From: Hermetia illucens
Lineage: Eukaryota > Arthropoda > Insecta > Diptera > Stratiomyidae
NCBI RefSeq assembly: GCF_905115235.1
Contig: NC_051851.1
Span: forward strand, 149,992,692 to 150,056,691
DNA: 64,000 nucleotides
Direction: 5' to 3'
The translations under genes were made by a program, and so were the position numbers. Each line of letters begins with the position of its first letter. The stretch's first letter is position 1. A model generated the notes under the pieces. That model saw only the letters and a program-made list of their open reading frames with translations, was not told the origin of the DNA and made no database searches. Below, one piece after another: positions 1-12,420 of the stretch.

Positions 1-93
1 GAATAGGGCGCTTTAGTTTAGTTTACTGGGGGGAGCCGCAGCTCCGAGCACTCAGGCCATTGTTAGGCCCATTGTACTATCCCCGTAAATCGC

Positions 94-803
94 CTACTCA
101 ATGGCTTCCCGCCTACGGTGTTCGCAGGCTTTAGGGAATTTGAGAACATTCTCTACAGGCAAAGAGTGTGCAGATTCTTCATTGAAGAAGGTGTCTTCGT
201 CTGAGATCTGAAGAGGCTGGGTAGCTGCATAAAAAGTACAGGGCCGTCTCCTCCTCACATTGACTGCACATAGCCAAAACCACCACCCCAATCTTCTCCA
301 TATGGCAGTTTACGGAGCAGTGTTCCGTTAAAAGCCCTACTAGGGTTTTCATGTCCCACTTCTTAAGGGACAATAAAAATGCGGATTTTCGCCTGCCGGC
401 AAGAGTCCAAATTTGTCCACTCGGCTACGTGAATCCTTGCAATTTTACCCTTCAGAGTAGACTTGACAGTGGATGGGCGGATTCCAAAAGCTGGTTCTGG
501 CCCCACCATTGTGGATACAGACCCTCGACAAGCCAGTCTGTCAGTCTCCTCATTATCAGCGATGTTAGATTGCTCCGGCACTCACATCAGAAATGTTTCT
601 TTCAGTTGGTCAAGTTTCAGCAGCACCTGATGACAACTCCACACCAACTGGCTTGATATGTCGTTGCTGTTTAGTGCTGATAATGCCGCCCGACTGTCGG
701 CACAGATTCGAATGGTGGGACCATTTTTGTCGCAGACATTCTTCTGCTGCCAATGAAATGGCATATATCTCGGGCCAGTTCTATAATCGGATTCCTGTGC
801 CAT
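94..803 (-). mobile_element. LOA/I-type LINE, 3' part (RNase H and C-terminal region)
   Basis: Minus-strand reading gives an RNase H-like stretch with the motif ICADSRAALSALNSN near 690-715. It is followed by SNIADNEETDRLACRGS near 520-570, the usual end of a retroelement RNase H. A Cys-rich tail (CSQCEEETALYFLCSYP) lies near 195-260. The pieces sit in more than one frame, so the copy is dead. The C-terminal part resembles the plus-strand copy at 47.0-47.8 kb (shared GSxSTMV and Cys-rich tail), so both probably belong to one family. The reverse transcriptase is not seen here. The assignment to the LOA or I group rests on the RNase H domain and is tentative; LINE origin is secure. Confidence 0.65.
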
Positions 804-3230
804 TCTCGTTTCTTTCTTCGCGTGGTCCTTCTAAGGTTTCCTTAGACTTATCATAGCCTTCTTACTCAAAGGCAACCCGATTTCAAACTTCACATTTACT
901 TGCTACCTACTGTCGTGCAAACGTCATCGTTATTTTGCGTTCACATGCCTCAGTAAAACGTCTTCTTCCAATCGTCATTCTCTTAAAGCCGTGATCTCCT
1001 TGTAAAGCCGCCAGGAATGTGTCCTCCTCGAATGTCCCAGTGGACGGGCCAGCCATCCTATACTCGTGACCTTGAAGGTACCTTCGATTGTTACTTCCTA
1101 TGTTTCCAGTGTCAAAAGAGATGACATGGTTGTCCTGATAGATGAAGTGCTCACTCAGTCTCCAAGCCAACCCGAGGTACTGAGGTGGGTCAAATCCAAA
1201 TAAATGTTGAAAATCCTTCGTTCCTTACATGGTTTTTGAATTTCCTTACAATAAAATATACTCGGATATGCATAAGGCTGTTTCTAATAGTTCCAATGTT
1301 ATCTTTACAGGGTATTCCCACTACGAAAATGGTCCAAATACCTGGTAAGTAACACAATCGTTTACTTAAGACAGACTACATTGTTGCAGCATTCTCCCAT
1401 AAGAAAACGGTGATCGGCTTAAGTTGAGTGCTTTTTGCAAGTGAACCCCATCATGCCCAGTTTTTAAGAGCAATTATTATCTTGTTGTTTTCAATAAAAA
1501 GATTTCTTGAGGAGAAGATACAACAACGAGCTTGCTCTCTGAGCAAGTGTGGCTCCCATCAGATTGCCACTTATATCGCACATATTGCTAATGCAATTAA
1601 CATTCTAAAGTAGATTAATAAATTTAAAAATTGAAGTGAGGCTGAATCTCTCAATTTGTCGTGCAATTAAACCCGTGCCAATCCAAACTGCCACCAGTGC
1701 TACTACGGTCCGCCCAAAAAGACCCCATTACACCACTTACATATCCACCATTTAACCTTGATACCCCACATAAATTCCAATAATTACTTGTCCAAAATGA
1801 CATTTTTATTATACGAATTTGTGATGTAGAACGAATGCCTTGAATTTACGGACTCCCTAGGAATACACAAATCCACCAAACAACAAACATTAATCTCATG
1901 TTGAAAATATCAATCATCTGCCTATTAAGTTCGGTAGTGGAGTAGATTTTTACAATATCAGAGTCTTAACATTTAAATCCCGAAGATAAAAAGATAAAAA
2001 AATCCTGCTAAAAACTTTTCCATCTGCGTGGTGTGGAGTCAGATACATTAACAACGAATTTAATGTAGAAATGTGAACTAGAACAAATCGGACTAATAGC
2101 TTTTATGTTGTGTTTTTACGGCCTGCTGCCCGGAATTGTCAGAATTGGTAGCAGCAGACTAGACAGGGCTACTTGCCCCAACACGAGAAATTACTTGTGG
2201 GATATGATCGGCCGAGCATCTTATCTTAATTCAGTCTGGCCGGTCCCTGATCTTTGACGAGCAGAACAAAGAATTCCGATCTGTGAATTTAATTGTGAAA
2301 TTTAGGACGATGAAAATTATCTTTCCATATGGTAAGTGAAGTACTGGCCTTTGGTCTTCACACAAGAGGTCAATAAAAGACCTGAAATTGCTCCATAAAA
2401 TCCGCGAATTTTCCACTGACGGCTAAAAGTAATTCGCAAAAAATTTGGAGCACACAAATCCCAGAGATCTAATGAATCAGAAGTATCTATCGCGATACTA
2501 AATCTTTTCGAACCGCTTGCGAGCATAGTATCTGGCTGCCCTCCAAAATAGATACCCTCCACAAGAAATCCCTAAAAATTCTACAAAATCTATCAAATCT
2601 TCGATTGGGAAATACTTTGATAATTTTATTACAACCGGCTGTTGATGTGTGGGTGAATCGGACTAATGGCATTAGTTAATTTATGCATCTTAATCAACTT
2701 GCAGATGTTCGATTAAAAACAAAGAATTCAATCATCCTCTATCCCTCTTCCCTCTATCAACTCGTGCTCATCTGAGACACAGCAATTTTCTGATTGAGAC
2801 ACTTTTTTGCCTGAACCCACTTTTGTTGACTAATTTTTTTAAATTTTTATGATGTTCCATAAAATGTTTTTATGTTTGGATGCTGCGGTTCCGTAATTAA
2901 TCTATCATCGTGGCCACACTTCGGAGCTCCAATGGCGGAAGGAAGAGAAATCATGAAGGCGCACTTTTGATGTTATGTTACAACATCATTTAAATATTTA
3001 CAATTGGGTCGTGCTAAATTTAAATTAAGTTAGAATTTATGAAATTGAAAAAGATGGATGAGAGTAGAAGAGAAAAAGTCCTGGAATTGCATATCGTACC
3101 AAATAAAAATTGGAAACCTAACATATATATCAATGACGTATGTCACCCTATGGGAAAGCCTTGGTCTTTGGACTATATGAAAACCTTTGACTCCAGGACC
3201 TAAACAAGCTCATTAAAACGGGGAAAAGAC
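804..3230. other. Stretch without a recognised gene
   Basis: The part from 907 to 1170 has an 87-codon minus-strand reading that I do not recognise and that may belong to the preceding LINE. From 1200 to 3230 the DNA is AT-rich with only short, unconvincing readings. One small feature stands out at 1311-1344: 34 nt bounded by a good acceptor (TTATCTTTACAG) and donor (GTAAGT), which could be a microexon of an unseen plus-strand gene or chance. Confidence 0.4.
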
Positions 3231-3519
3231 AATTTAATTATCCAGCATAAAGATGCCAAAAAAGGACATGCCTTCGACCATCCGAAGTAGATTTATAGCT
3301 AATTTGTTCATTCGCGGAGATGAGGAAGGTAATTGTTAGTTCAAGGAACCCCTTGCCATCCGGTTCCTCCACTGGTCGAGATGCATCTTCTTCGCAACAA
3401 GAGCAACCCGACTCCGTCTCCCATCGCCACTCAGCATCGTTCCGACAACGTTGCCTGAGGAAAGCTCCTCCGTGTGCACCTTCTGTAACAGAAAAGGAGT
3501 AATCAGAGTCGTCCACCAC

Positions 3520-3844
3520 TACATTCTTCTTTTTCTCCAGCCTTTTTCCCATTCACAAGCGGGATCAGCTCGTGATGATCGGTTTCGCCAGTTGATCCTA
3601 TCAAAAGCCTGATCTAGATTCAGCGAAGCATTTAAATCCCCATCCAGCGTATCACGCCACCGTTGTTTCGGTCGGCCTTTTGGTCGTTTACTATCGACGC
3701 TGATGTTCAGATCAATCTTGACAAGTGATGAAAACGTGTCACGGCACTAGTTCAACGCAACATCTTCGTTCGAATAGGGTTGTCAACAATGCGTTAAAAA
3801 ATCTTCATGGTATGGGACGGTAATTTGAACATTCTGCTGGGCTA
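3520..3844 (-). mobile_element. RTE-like LINE family C, C-terminal end and RT scrap
   Basis: The minus strand reads SKRPKGRPKQRWRDTLDGDL, then a DQAFDRINWRNRSSRADP stretch, then a stop near 3520-3530. This basic 'KGRPKQRW' tail is the usual C-terminus of a common insect LINE type with an APE-like endonuclease. Between 3775 and 3844 a scrap of the RT (GSPAECSNYRPI) matches the family C copy at 39.4-39.7 kb. Most of the RT is missing between the two scraps, so the copy carries a large internal deletion. It abuts the 3' end of a family A copy at about 3845. Confidence 0.6.
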
Positions 3845-4945
3845 CCTTCCATCACCACCAACGGCGTAACAACCGGTAACCGGTCGAAGCCTGCTTTAAT
3901 AAGGAACTCCAGACACCCCGGTTTTGCGCCGAGGTCCACCAATTCGATATCCCTAAAAGTTATCTGGCGTCTTGACCTACGCCATCGCTCCATCTTAGGC
4001 AGGGTCTGCCTCGTCTTCTTTTTCTACCATAGATATTGCCCTTATAGACTTTCCGGGCTGGATCATCCTCATCCATACGGATTAAGTGACCCGCCCACTA
4101 CAACCTTTTGAGCTGGATTTTATCCACAACCAGACGGTCGTGGTATTGCTCATAGATTTTCTCGTTATGTAGGCTATGGAATCATCAATTCTCATGTAGG
4201 GGGCCATCTTCGGAGGATTCTTCTCTCGAACGCGGCCAAGAGTTCGCAGTTTTTTGCTAAGAACCCAAGTCTCCGAGGAATACATAAGGACTGGCAAAAT
4301 AATAGTCTTGTACAGTAAGAACTTTGACCCTATAGTGAGACGTTTCGAGCGGAACATTTTGTAAGCTGAAATAGGCTCTGTTGGCTGACAACAACTGTGT
4401 GCGGGTTTCATCGTCATCGCTGTCATCGGTTGTAATTTTCGACCCTAGATAGGAGAATTTTCACCGGCCTCAAAATTGTAGTCTCCTATCTTCATTGTTT
4501 TCATTTCACCAGTGCATTCGATGTTGTTCGTTCTTTGGTTTTTGGCGCTAACGTCGCCACCATACACTACGTCTTGCCTTCATTAATGTACAGCCCAAGA
4601 TTTCGCGCCGCCTGCTCGATCTGGATGAAGGCAGATTGTACATCTCAGGTTGTTCTCCCCCTGCCTCCCGTATTTACATCTCCATTGCGAATCACTTTCT
4701 CCAGGGCCAGATTAAAGAGGACGCATGATAGGCCGTCCCCTTGTCTGTTGTCATTGATGTTGAATGGTCTCAACAGTGATCCTGCTGCTTTTATTTGGCC
4801 TCGCACATTGGTCAGGGTCAGCCTAGTCGGGATACCGAATTCTCTCATGGCCGTGTACAGTTTTACCCTAGCTATGCTGTCATAGGCGGTTTTAAAATTG
4901 ATGAAAAAGTAGTGCAACTGATGTCCAGAACTGTCGACCAAGCTT
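3845..4945 (-). mobile_element. RTE-like LINE family A, RT to 3' end (truncated)
   Basis: The 5' part on the minus strand reads the RT palm (KTAYDSIARVKLYTAMREFG, then GDGLSCVLFNLALEKVIRNG). Further on come KLLLYKTIILPVLMYSSET-type and LSKK motifs around 4240-4330. The 3' end carries ELVDLGAKPGCLEFL, then a CATC/ATCACC-rich tail near 3850. The same protein and tail recur at 6.9, 10.1, 25.2, 36.1 and 60.0 kb. This copy lacks the YADD catalytic box because of an internal deletion and is interrupted by frame changes. It begins abruptly at about 4945, consistent with 5' truncation or recombination. Confidence 0.75.
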
Positions 4946-5799
4946 CATGTACTCCGCGATTAGTTTAGCTGTTATCTTTGCAACGGAAAGGAGCACGCAT
5001 ATACCCTTTCACTTGCCGCACTTAAAACGAGTGCCCTTTTTTGGAACCAAACGATCATTCTCTTCTTCCACTTTGTAGGAAAAATCTCGAATACTCAGTG
5101 GAAATAGCAGATCTGCAGAAACTGCAGGGGCAGCAGTTAATAGCTATGCGGAGAGAACGCGTAAGTGTGTTGATAGCCGAGATGATTTCTTTTTCGTTTG
5201 AAGGAACAGTCCGTATCCGCAGGCGCAAATCTTATGATGCCCTTTCAAGACATGGCTAACACCCTGCGTAGCACCCGAGAAAAAATCATTTGCGATGACG
5301 CCCTAGTGCTCGTCAATATCCGCAGGCAGGCTTCACAGGGTATCTGTCATCCAATCAGCAAGATAGCTCTACCGCTCCCACTTTCGAACAATAGTTGTGA
5401 TTTGTAATCGGGCTATGTTAAACTTGGCGGATCGCAGCTTCCAAACCTGCTAGATGTTATAGATGCAACACGCAAACGCACATAAGCAACCATCAGATGG
5501 TGGTATGGATTCCTCCACAGCCTTCAGTGTCTAATGACAGTATTCCAGCAGCCCATTGCATTGCGTATGATATTCGGTTGTCGTCATTTAAAACCGGGGA
5601 GTTTTCAGGGCACCGAGAAGAGAGCGGATTCCAACTGCATTTCCCGCTCTGTAATTATAATGGGTTGCCAAAAATATTTGCTTCCGTCTTACTGAATGAT
5701 GGGGCGCTCCAGATCATCTACCGATTGAAGTACTTCCTTACGAAAAGTGCCCGGAATATATGGTCTAGCTTCTTTTTTGGAGACTAGATCAGATCAAGT
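4946..5799. other. Family B RT scrap and unassigned sequence
   Basis: Minus-strand 4946-5035 reads KKGTRFKCGKWKGICV across two frames, the N-terminal RT block of an RTE-like element of the family seen at 8.8 kb. From 5040 to 5799 there are short readings on both strands but nothing I can assign; it is probably more retroelement debris. Confidence 0.35.
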
Positions 5800-6515
5800 C
5801 GGAATCATCACTTTGAATGCCGCCACGGTGATTTCTTTGAAGCTCGATATCATGCGCCTCTTATGTATTTAGTGCTGATCGCAAAGTGGTCGATCAACTG
5901 ATCTTATGGCAAGCTCTGCGCTCGAATAATGTGCCACCAATGACAAGAAGGTAGTAACTACCGAAAACCACAAACCCGCAACGGCTATTATTACGGTGCT
6001 AAGACCATGCTTCTACATCACATGTCCACGCAAGGTGTTATCAGAGTCCACCTTGGCATTCAGATCATTCATCACGATCACAATGTCACCATCTTTAGGA
6101 AACCTTCTCTGGACTGCGTGTAATTGCTCATAGAAAGCATCCTTCTCTACTATACCGCAAGTCTTCATGGTACGTAGCGTTGTATAATTGTGATACCCCT
6201 TAACCTGGACCGGAATCTTGCATTTAGAATCCTGTCAGAAACCAGCTCCCAGTTCAAGAGAGCGCTCCTTGCGGTGGTTGTCAGAAACAACCTAACATCG
6301 GATCTGCGTCTGCTATCACTTGGCTTTCCAGAGCACAAAAGCCCATTGCCGTAATTGTGGCAAAAGGAAAAAGAATACCCTCCAGAATCCCAACATGTTA
6401 CTACGCTTAGGTCCACAATGTCTAACTCATATGGTGGAAATTCCCACTCTTTGGTTCCCCCAGTTGGAGAAATCGAGCACCTGACGAGAGCGCGTGAATT
6501 GCATAAATCAATCAT
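5800..6515 (-). mobile_element. RTE-like LINE family B, APE-type endonuclease fragment
   Basis: The minus strand from 6515 downward reads SDSRRRSDVRLFLTTTARSA, then WELVSDRILNARFRSRLRGI. After a frame change it gives FYEQLHAVQRRFPKDGDIVI and LNAKVDSDN near 6050-6150. These are the middle blocks of the apurinic-like endonuclease found in RTE-type LINEs, often annotated as 'craniofacial development protein 2-like'. The family B copy at 7.6 kb on the plus strand is closely similar. Several frame changes are present and there is no RT in this fragment. Confidence 0.7.
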
Positions 6516-6558
6516 AGTTCAAAATAGTTATCGTTCCGATGCTTGTAGTTCTTCTAAA

Positions 6559-6619
6559 TAAAAATAAAACTAGGTAGCTTGCTCCTAATCTGTAGGAGAG
6601 TTACCTAGTTTTATTTTTA
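6559..6619. repeat. 61-nt inverted-repeat hairpin
   Basis: An 18-bp perfect inverted repeat, TAAAAATAAAACTAGGTA, lies at 6559-6576 with its complement at 6602-6619. Inside the 25-nt loop a second short stem pairs CTCCTA (6582-6587) with TAGGAG (6593-6598). A transcript of either strand would fold into one long hairpin. It may be a tiny MITE remnant; the size would also fit a small-RNA precursor, but nothing else supports that. Confidence 0.6.
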
Positions 6620-6879
6620 ATCATAGTTCGTTTTCGACAGTCAGAAGTAGTAGCTATCAGTCAGTCCATATCCGCGCGTTGTTGACGTTTCGGTAGCAAT
6701 AAAGTTTCAAAATTTACAGGTTTCTAGCCCAAAAATTTCTACCGCTTTTAGTCGTCTCTTACAGCAATCAGGGAACACTTTGAGTGTATTCTTAAGCCCT
6801 AACTCTCAGGGAAACTTCGTGTACACAGAAGGGACTCTACAGGTAAAGTCAATCCAACATAGCATACATGACATTAGAG

Positions 6880-7280
6880 GAATCACTACCATCACTAACG
6901 GCGCAACCATCGGCATCCGGTCTAGGTTTCCCTTAACAAGGAACTCCAGGCATCCTGGTTTTGCGATAGTGTCCACCAAATCGATATCCTCAACAACTGT
7001 CTGGCCTCCTGGCCTACACTATCGCTCTCTCTCAGGCAGGGTCTGCCATGTCTTTTTTTCTACCATAGATATTGCTCGTTATATAGGCTGCGGAACTGTT
7101 CGTCCTCCGGAGAGGGGCCAAAAATTCCACGGAGGTTTCTATGGAACATGACTAAGAATTCGCAATTTTTTTTTGCGACGGTCCCAAATCTTCGAGGAAT
7201 ATACGACTTACTTTGACTCTTTGATGAGACGTTTCAACCGGAACAGTGGCTCTTAGCTGAAATAGGTTCTGTTCTGCCAA
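6880..7280 (-). mobile_element. RTE-like LINE family A, 3' fragment
   Basis: The segment is homologous at the nucleotide level to the 3' ends at 3.85, 25.2 and 60.05 kb. Shared blocks are ACCATCACTAACGGCGCAAC, AAGGAACTCCAGGCATCCTG and CTACCATAGATATTGC. It covers only the C-terminal few hundred bases of the element, read on the minus strand. The reading frame is lost. Confidence 0.7.
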
Positions 7281-7619
7281 CAACGAGGCACGAGGGAAAC
7301 CACGAGAAAAATGGGAGGACACGATACATCAGGTCGTGGTTAGAATTTAAGCTATCCAAAGGCATGTGGTGCTGTGTCCTCAATGATGTACCGTGCTAAT
7401 ATCGATTTCAACTTAGCACTCTTCCTTTCTTTCTTCCTTTTCTTCTTCCTGGCCGTTTCTGTGTCTCTCGTGCTCTCCACAACGAGAGTACAGACAATGT
7501 CTTCCCTGCTTGTCGTAAGAGGCGGCTAAAAGGGATAGAAAATTGTGGGCTAGCAGCATGCAAATTTTGTAACTTTATTGTTACCCAAACGTCAACAACG
7601 CCTGGAATAGGAACTGACG

Positions 7620-9010
7620 CAAGGCATGCTCTCTTGACCTGGAAACCGGTTTCTGACAGGATTCTGACCGCACAATTCCGGTCCAGGTTGAGGAGTATCA
7701 CAATCTTACAGTGCTATGCACCAATGGAGATTTCCGATATAGTGGGGAAGAATGCTTCCTACGAGCAATTACACACAGTTCAGGGGAGGCTCCCTAAAGA
7801 TGACATTGTGATCGTGATGGGTAATCTGAATGCCAAAGTCGGCTCTGACAACACCTTGGTCAGGCATTGAATGAGGAAACACGACCTTGGCGACCGTAAT
7901 GATAATGATGCGAGGTTCGTGGATCTCTGCAACTTCTACTGCCTTGTTGTTGGAGCACAAAGCTTGCCATAAGATCAGTTTGGTTTCTAAAAACAGACAC
8001 CGTACGAGCAACTGTAGATTTAACAGTTGCCTCCTGGACATGCATAACAAGAGATGCTCTGACATCGGCCTCGAAAGGGATCACCACCTGATGGTCGCTT
8101 ACGTTCGCTTCATTGTTGCGACCCCCACTTTTCGCAGAGTTGGGGAGCTGCAACCCCCTAAGTTCAACATTGACATTATATGACTCAACTGTCGCTCGTT
8201 AGTGAGAAAGCTATCGTGCTCATCGGACTGCAAATATACCGAGTAACCCGCCTAAGGACATTGATGAGCATTGGGCTGCCATTACTCTTTTCTCAGGTAC
8301 ACAGGTCGTCGGCCACGTCCCGAAGGGGTGTCATAAAATCTGGCTGTCAGAATCATGGAAGCGGATCGATGAATGGAAGGAATTGAAGGCTCTATTGACC
8401 GTTGTCAATGATGGCGAACGTGACGCGCTCGAACTCCAATACCGAGCGAAATCCCGAGAAGTTCAACGTAGTATGCGCCCTGACAAAAGGGAATTGGTTA
8501 TTGCACTGGTCAAAGAACCATAGATGCCACAATGATTTCAGAATAGTACACCGTATCACGAAAGAACTTGTACTTGGATGCAAATCATTCAATAGTCCTG
8601 AGAAGGACGTTAACAGTCGACTTCTCATCCACAATGACGAATAGCTAAAGAGGTGGAAAGAACACTTCTCCACAGTTCTTAACCGTATCATATCAGGTGA
8701 AATTCCTCTTCCTTTGGATGAATTGGCTAGTCACCGTAACGTGTTCCCGGAGAGTGCTGAGGGGATGATCGTTGAGATTCCAAAAGGGCACCCGTTCTGA
8801 GTGTGGGAATTGGAGGGGTATGTGCGTGCTTCCTGCCGTCGGAAAGATAATAACTAAAATAACCCTAGAGTGAATCAAAGAACACATCGAAAGCTTGATC
8901 GATAGAGAACAAGCAGGCTTTCACTTTGGATCCTCTTGCATTAATCATATCTTATACCTTAGAGTATGCAGCTACGTCCACTATAAATCCGCTCAGATAC
9001 TTTGAAAACA
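7620..9010 (+). mobile_element. RTE-like LINE family B, endonuclease to early RT
   Basis: In order on the plus strand: endonuclease middle block (WKPVSDRILTAQFRSRLRSI, then ILQCYAP) at 7634-7730; VIVMGNLNAKVGSDNT at 7805-7855; endonuclease end (LEHKACHKISLVS, then SCLLDMHNKRCSDIGLERDH) at 7950-8090; a long linker at 8180-8690; and the first RT block (GYVRASC-like, then EHIESLIDREQAGF) at 8815-8930. Frame changes occur throughout. The RT palm is absent; the copy stops near 9000, where another LINE begins. Confidence 0.7.
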
Positions 9011-9019
9011 AAATAGAGA

Positions 9020-10055
9020 GTGATTTTTATTCTGAGAAGATGCCTGGGGCAGACCAGAACCACCCTCTTGGACCAGATTTTTGCTTTAGCTAAGAAGCCG
9101 CCGCTCTGTCTCAGAAGATTTCTCTTAGCAGCCAAAGAACTTCTTAAACTAAAGGTAAAGAATTCTAAAACCTATAATTTGGTAGTACGAAACCCGGATA
9201 CTGACAATGGTCTGCTCCCGATATGTAGGTCGTTCCGGAACCTGTTGGACACTGTAGTTCTCAATGAAGTTGCCGTGATTTCAAATAAGGTTGACGTTGT
9301 CTTGTATTATGATTTGGGAAGAACCTGTGGCAGGGCCCAGGTGGCGGCTGCTTGTGGTAGGTTGACCGATGGCCTTAAATCTAGAGATCGTCTGACCCTG
9401 GCGTCAGATTCTGCCTTCAAGTGTGATGGTTCGGCCTGTGCGGTGGTTGGTCCCGACCGGACCTTGGTCTCATGCTTTTCCTTAAATCTTACTTCGGTTT
9501 TGGCAGCTGAACTTTTTGCTGTCCTGCAGGCCATCGAGATGGCTTTCCGGATGAGCCAGGAGAAGGTTGCCTTCATTACAGACGTGTAAATTACATAAAC
9601 AAACTTCGCGATCGCACTACCTAGTGGGCAAAATACATGCCCTGGCTTCTGACTACTGTTCTAAGTCACTGAAAAATCTCTGCTCACCGACTCATGCGGG
9701 GCACCCATTGAATGAACTTGCCCATGTAGAGGTCCGCAAGTCGCAAGATTGGCCCAGTCCTCGCCCTGTTGATGTTCTAAAGGCCGTTCAGGAACACTCA
9801 TACAAGGAGTGGGAGGATGACTTTTTAGCAACGTCGCGGATGAAAGGACATTTTTTCGCCAACATTCACGCGACTTTACCTTTAATTAAACCGGAGGCCT
9901 CGCGTATACTTACAGCTTCCGAGGAAAAATTACTGATTTGTCTTCAAACCAATCACACATATAATAAAGTCTTTCTCAAGAGGTTTGGAAACATAGTTTC
10001 GGACATTTGTAACACTTGTAAAGTTAGAGAAACTAATGAACACATAATCGTCTGA
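9020..10055 (+). mobile_element. I-type LINE fragment with RNase H domain
   Basis: A 189-codon reading at 9020-9589 ends with the start of an RNase H fold: SACAVVGPDRTLV, then SVLAAELFAVLQAIEMA and VAFITD. The next frame (9567-10055) continues with HYLVGKIHALASDYCSK and HAGHPLNELAHVEV, the last RNase H block, then a C-terminal region with Cys-x2-Cys and a final HI (CNTCKVRETNEHI). The one frame change near 9590 is the main break, so this stretch is relatively well kept. No RT was found upstream. The clade is uncertain. Confidence 0.6.
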
Positions 10056-10056
10056 T

Positions 10057-11370
10057 ATAAGGAGCCTGACGATTGGCAACGAGGCATTATCTGTCTCATA
10101 CATAAAAAGGGAGATATCACACAGTGCGGCAATTATAGAGGTATCACGTTGCTGAGTACCATCTATAAGTTGCTTGCTAGGCCGGATAGCCCCATACGCC
10201 CAGAACATCAATGGCCCATACCAAAGAGGGCTCACTCCAGGCAAATCAGCAACAGATAAGATTTTCTCTCTGCGGCAAACGATGGAAAAACTGTTGGAAT
10301 ATGGACAACAGTTGCAACATCTGTTCATCGACTTTAAAGCCGCCTATGATAGCATAGCCAGGGTAAAACTGTACACGGCCATGAGAGAATTCGGTATCCC
10401 GACGAAATTAATAAGACTGACGAGGCTGGCCCTGACCAATGTGCGAGGCCAGATAAAAGCAGTAGGATCACTCTCAAGATCATTCGACATCGACAACGGT
10501 CTACGACAAGGGGATGCCCTATCATGCGTCCTCTTTAACCTGGCCCTCGAAAAAGTGATCCGTGATGCTGAGGTTAATGCAAGAGGTACGATCCTCTTCA
10601 AGTCCACCCAACTACTGGCCTATTCTGACGATATCGACATCATGGAAAGAACCACTCGAGACGTACAAACTGCCTTCATCCAGATCGAGCAGGCGGTAAT
10701 CGGCGCGAGATCTTGGGCTGCACATCAATGAAGGCAAGACAAAATATATGGTGGCAACGTCAGCACCAAAAACCAACCAACCAACAACATCAAACTGCAC
10801 TGGTCAAGCAGGAAGAATAAAGATAGGCAGCCAACAGAGCCTATTTCAGCTTACAAAAACTGTTCCGCTCGAAACGTCTCACCATAGGATCAAAGCTGTA
10901 CAAGAAAATGATCTTGCCAGTCCTCATGTATTCCTCAGAGACTTGGGTTCTTAGCAAGAAAAATTGTCAACTCTTAATCGCGTTCGAAAGAAGAATCCTC
11001 CGAAGAGTTTTTGGCCCCCTACATAAGGATGGACGATTCCGTAGTCTACATATCGACGAAATCTATGAGCGATACCATGACCGTCCGGTTGTGGATAAAA
11101 TCTGCCTCAATAGGTTACAGTGGGCGTGTCCCTTAATCCATATGGATGAGAATGATCCAGGTCGGAAAGTCTATAAGGGCAATATCTATGGTAGAAAAAG
11201 AAGACGAGGCAGACCCTGCCTGAGAAGAAACGACGGCGTAGGTCAGCACGCCAGACAGCTTATAGGGATATCGAATTGGTGGACCTCGACGCAAAACCGG
11301 GATGTCTGCAGTTCCTTATTAAGGCAGGCGCAGACCGGATACCAGGCGCGGCCTAATATACTGTGAACCG
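10057..11370 (+). mobile_element. RTE-like LINE family A, RT to 3' end
   Basis: The copy runs from the RT start ([20 protein letters not shown]) through FIDFKAAYDSIARVKLYTAM and GLRQGDALSCVLFNLALEKV to the catalytic box, which reads YSDD (10620-10631) instead of the YADD of the copy at 36.36 kb. The thumb and C-terminal part follow: ILPVLMYSSETWVLSKKNC at 10910-10965, then GRKRRRGRPCLR. The end is near 11365. Frame changes lie near 10180, 10730 and 10850. It is the longest single-frame RT palm of family A in the window. Confidence 0.8.
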
Positions 11371-11469
11371 ACATCAAACAAAATAGTGGGTGCAGAATTT
11401 TATTTACAATGAAGAGCATCTCGACAGTACGCTGCTGGGAGGCACTTTCCAAAAGTAACATTGCCCTCG

Positions 11470-12420
11470 TGATAGGTAGATGCTAACGTGGAGTGAATAC
11501 GATCTTGCTTTCGTCAACTTCTATCGACTGCTTATTTGTTGTTTCCACGGAGCCTTCCATAAGGTTATTTGAGTTTCAGCTGTCCAACAACGAACATCTA
11601 AGCAGGTGGAAAGCATTGCGATCATGAGCTATGTTCTGGGTGTGTGAAATGCTGACATCGGCCTCGAGTGCATTTATCACTTAACGGTCGTTTCTCTCCG
11701 ACTTCCTAAATTCAACACCTGCGGCGCGAGTGAACTCTTCGATTACGTCCCGAAGGGGCGCCAAAAGATCTGACTGGAAGTGGATCAACGAACGGAATAA
11801 ACGGGAACTATCTCCACTGTGAGTGAAGGCGAATGTGACATGGTTGAGCTACGATACCGCGGCAAATGTGGGAAAGCGGCAATTAGCGTATGTCCTTGCA
11901 AAGTAAAGTTTATTATTGTTCTCAAGCGGGTAGATGTTGTACGAAATACGACAGATTTCCGTACCGCATCATAAAAGAAACGCAAACGCAAGTCTTTCAA
12001 TTGTTTGGTCAGTAATGTTAACAATAGTGTCCTCATCCACGATGACGAGCAGCTCAAGGGGTAAAAGGACCACCTCATACCGATTCTCGACCGTATAGCA
12101 TCCGTTGAAGTCCCACGTTTTGTGGATGAAGTAGCAAATCAAGTCAGCACTTTACGCATAAAGACTTACTTCTCCGACCATCAACACACTAAAACGGAGC
12201 AAGGTCGGTTGACGGGTTTCTTGCGGAACGCTTCTATACAACCCCTGAAGTTTCTGCAGAATTATTGTGTCCCTTTAAATTCGAGAATGTGACATCTTTC
12301 CTAGTGAGTGATCGTTAAGGTTCCGAAAGAGGGCACCTGTCTTGAGTGCAATAATTAGAAAGGTCTTTGCGTACTTCCTGTCATCCCAAAGATGATCTAC
12401 CCAAAGTAGACCGGCATCTA
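11470..12420 (+). mobile_element. RTE-like LINE family B, endonuclease end and linker
   Basis: The segment parallels 8050-8850 of the other plus-strand family B copy. In order it holds the endonuclease end (CSDIGLEC-like), LRYRGKCGKAAISVCPCK near 11850-11920, LIHDDEQLKG near 12030, and the IVKVPK-type block near 12310. Multiple frame changes leave no open frame. Its upstream edge lies close to the family A 3' end. Confidence 0.55.

Noticed and set aside
907-1170. 87-codon minus-strand reading that could be a host exon
   Set aside because: No recognised domain and no convincing splice sites; it lies directly upstream of a LINE RNase H, so a retroelement linker is more likely.
7408-7701. 97-codon minus-strand ORF with basic C-terminus
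   Set aside because: It is the antisense of the family B endonuclease start and a pyrimidine-rich tract; no independent support.
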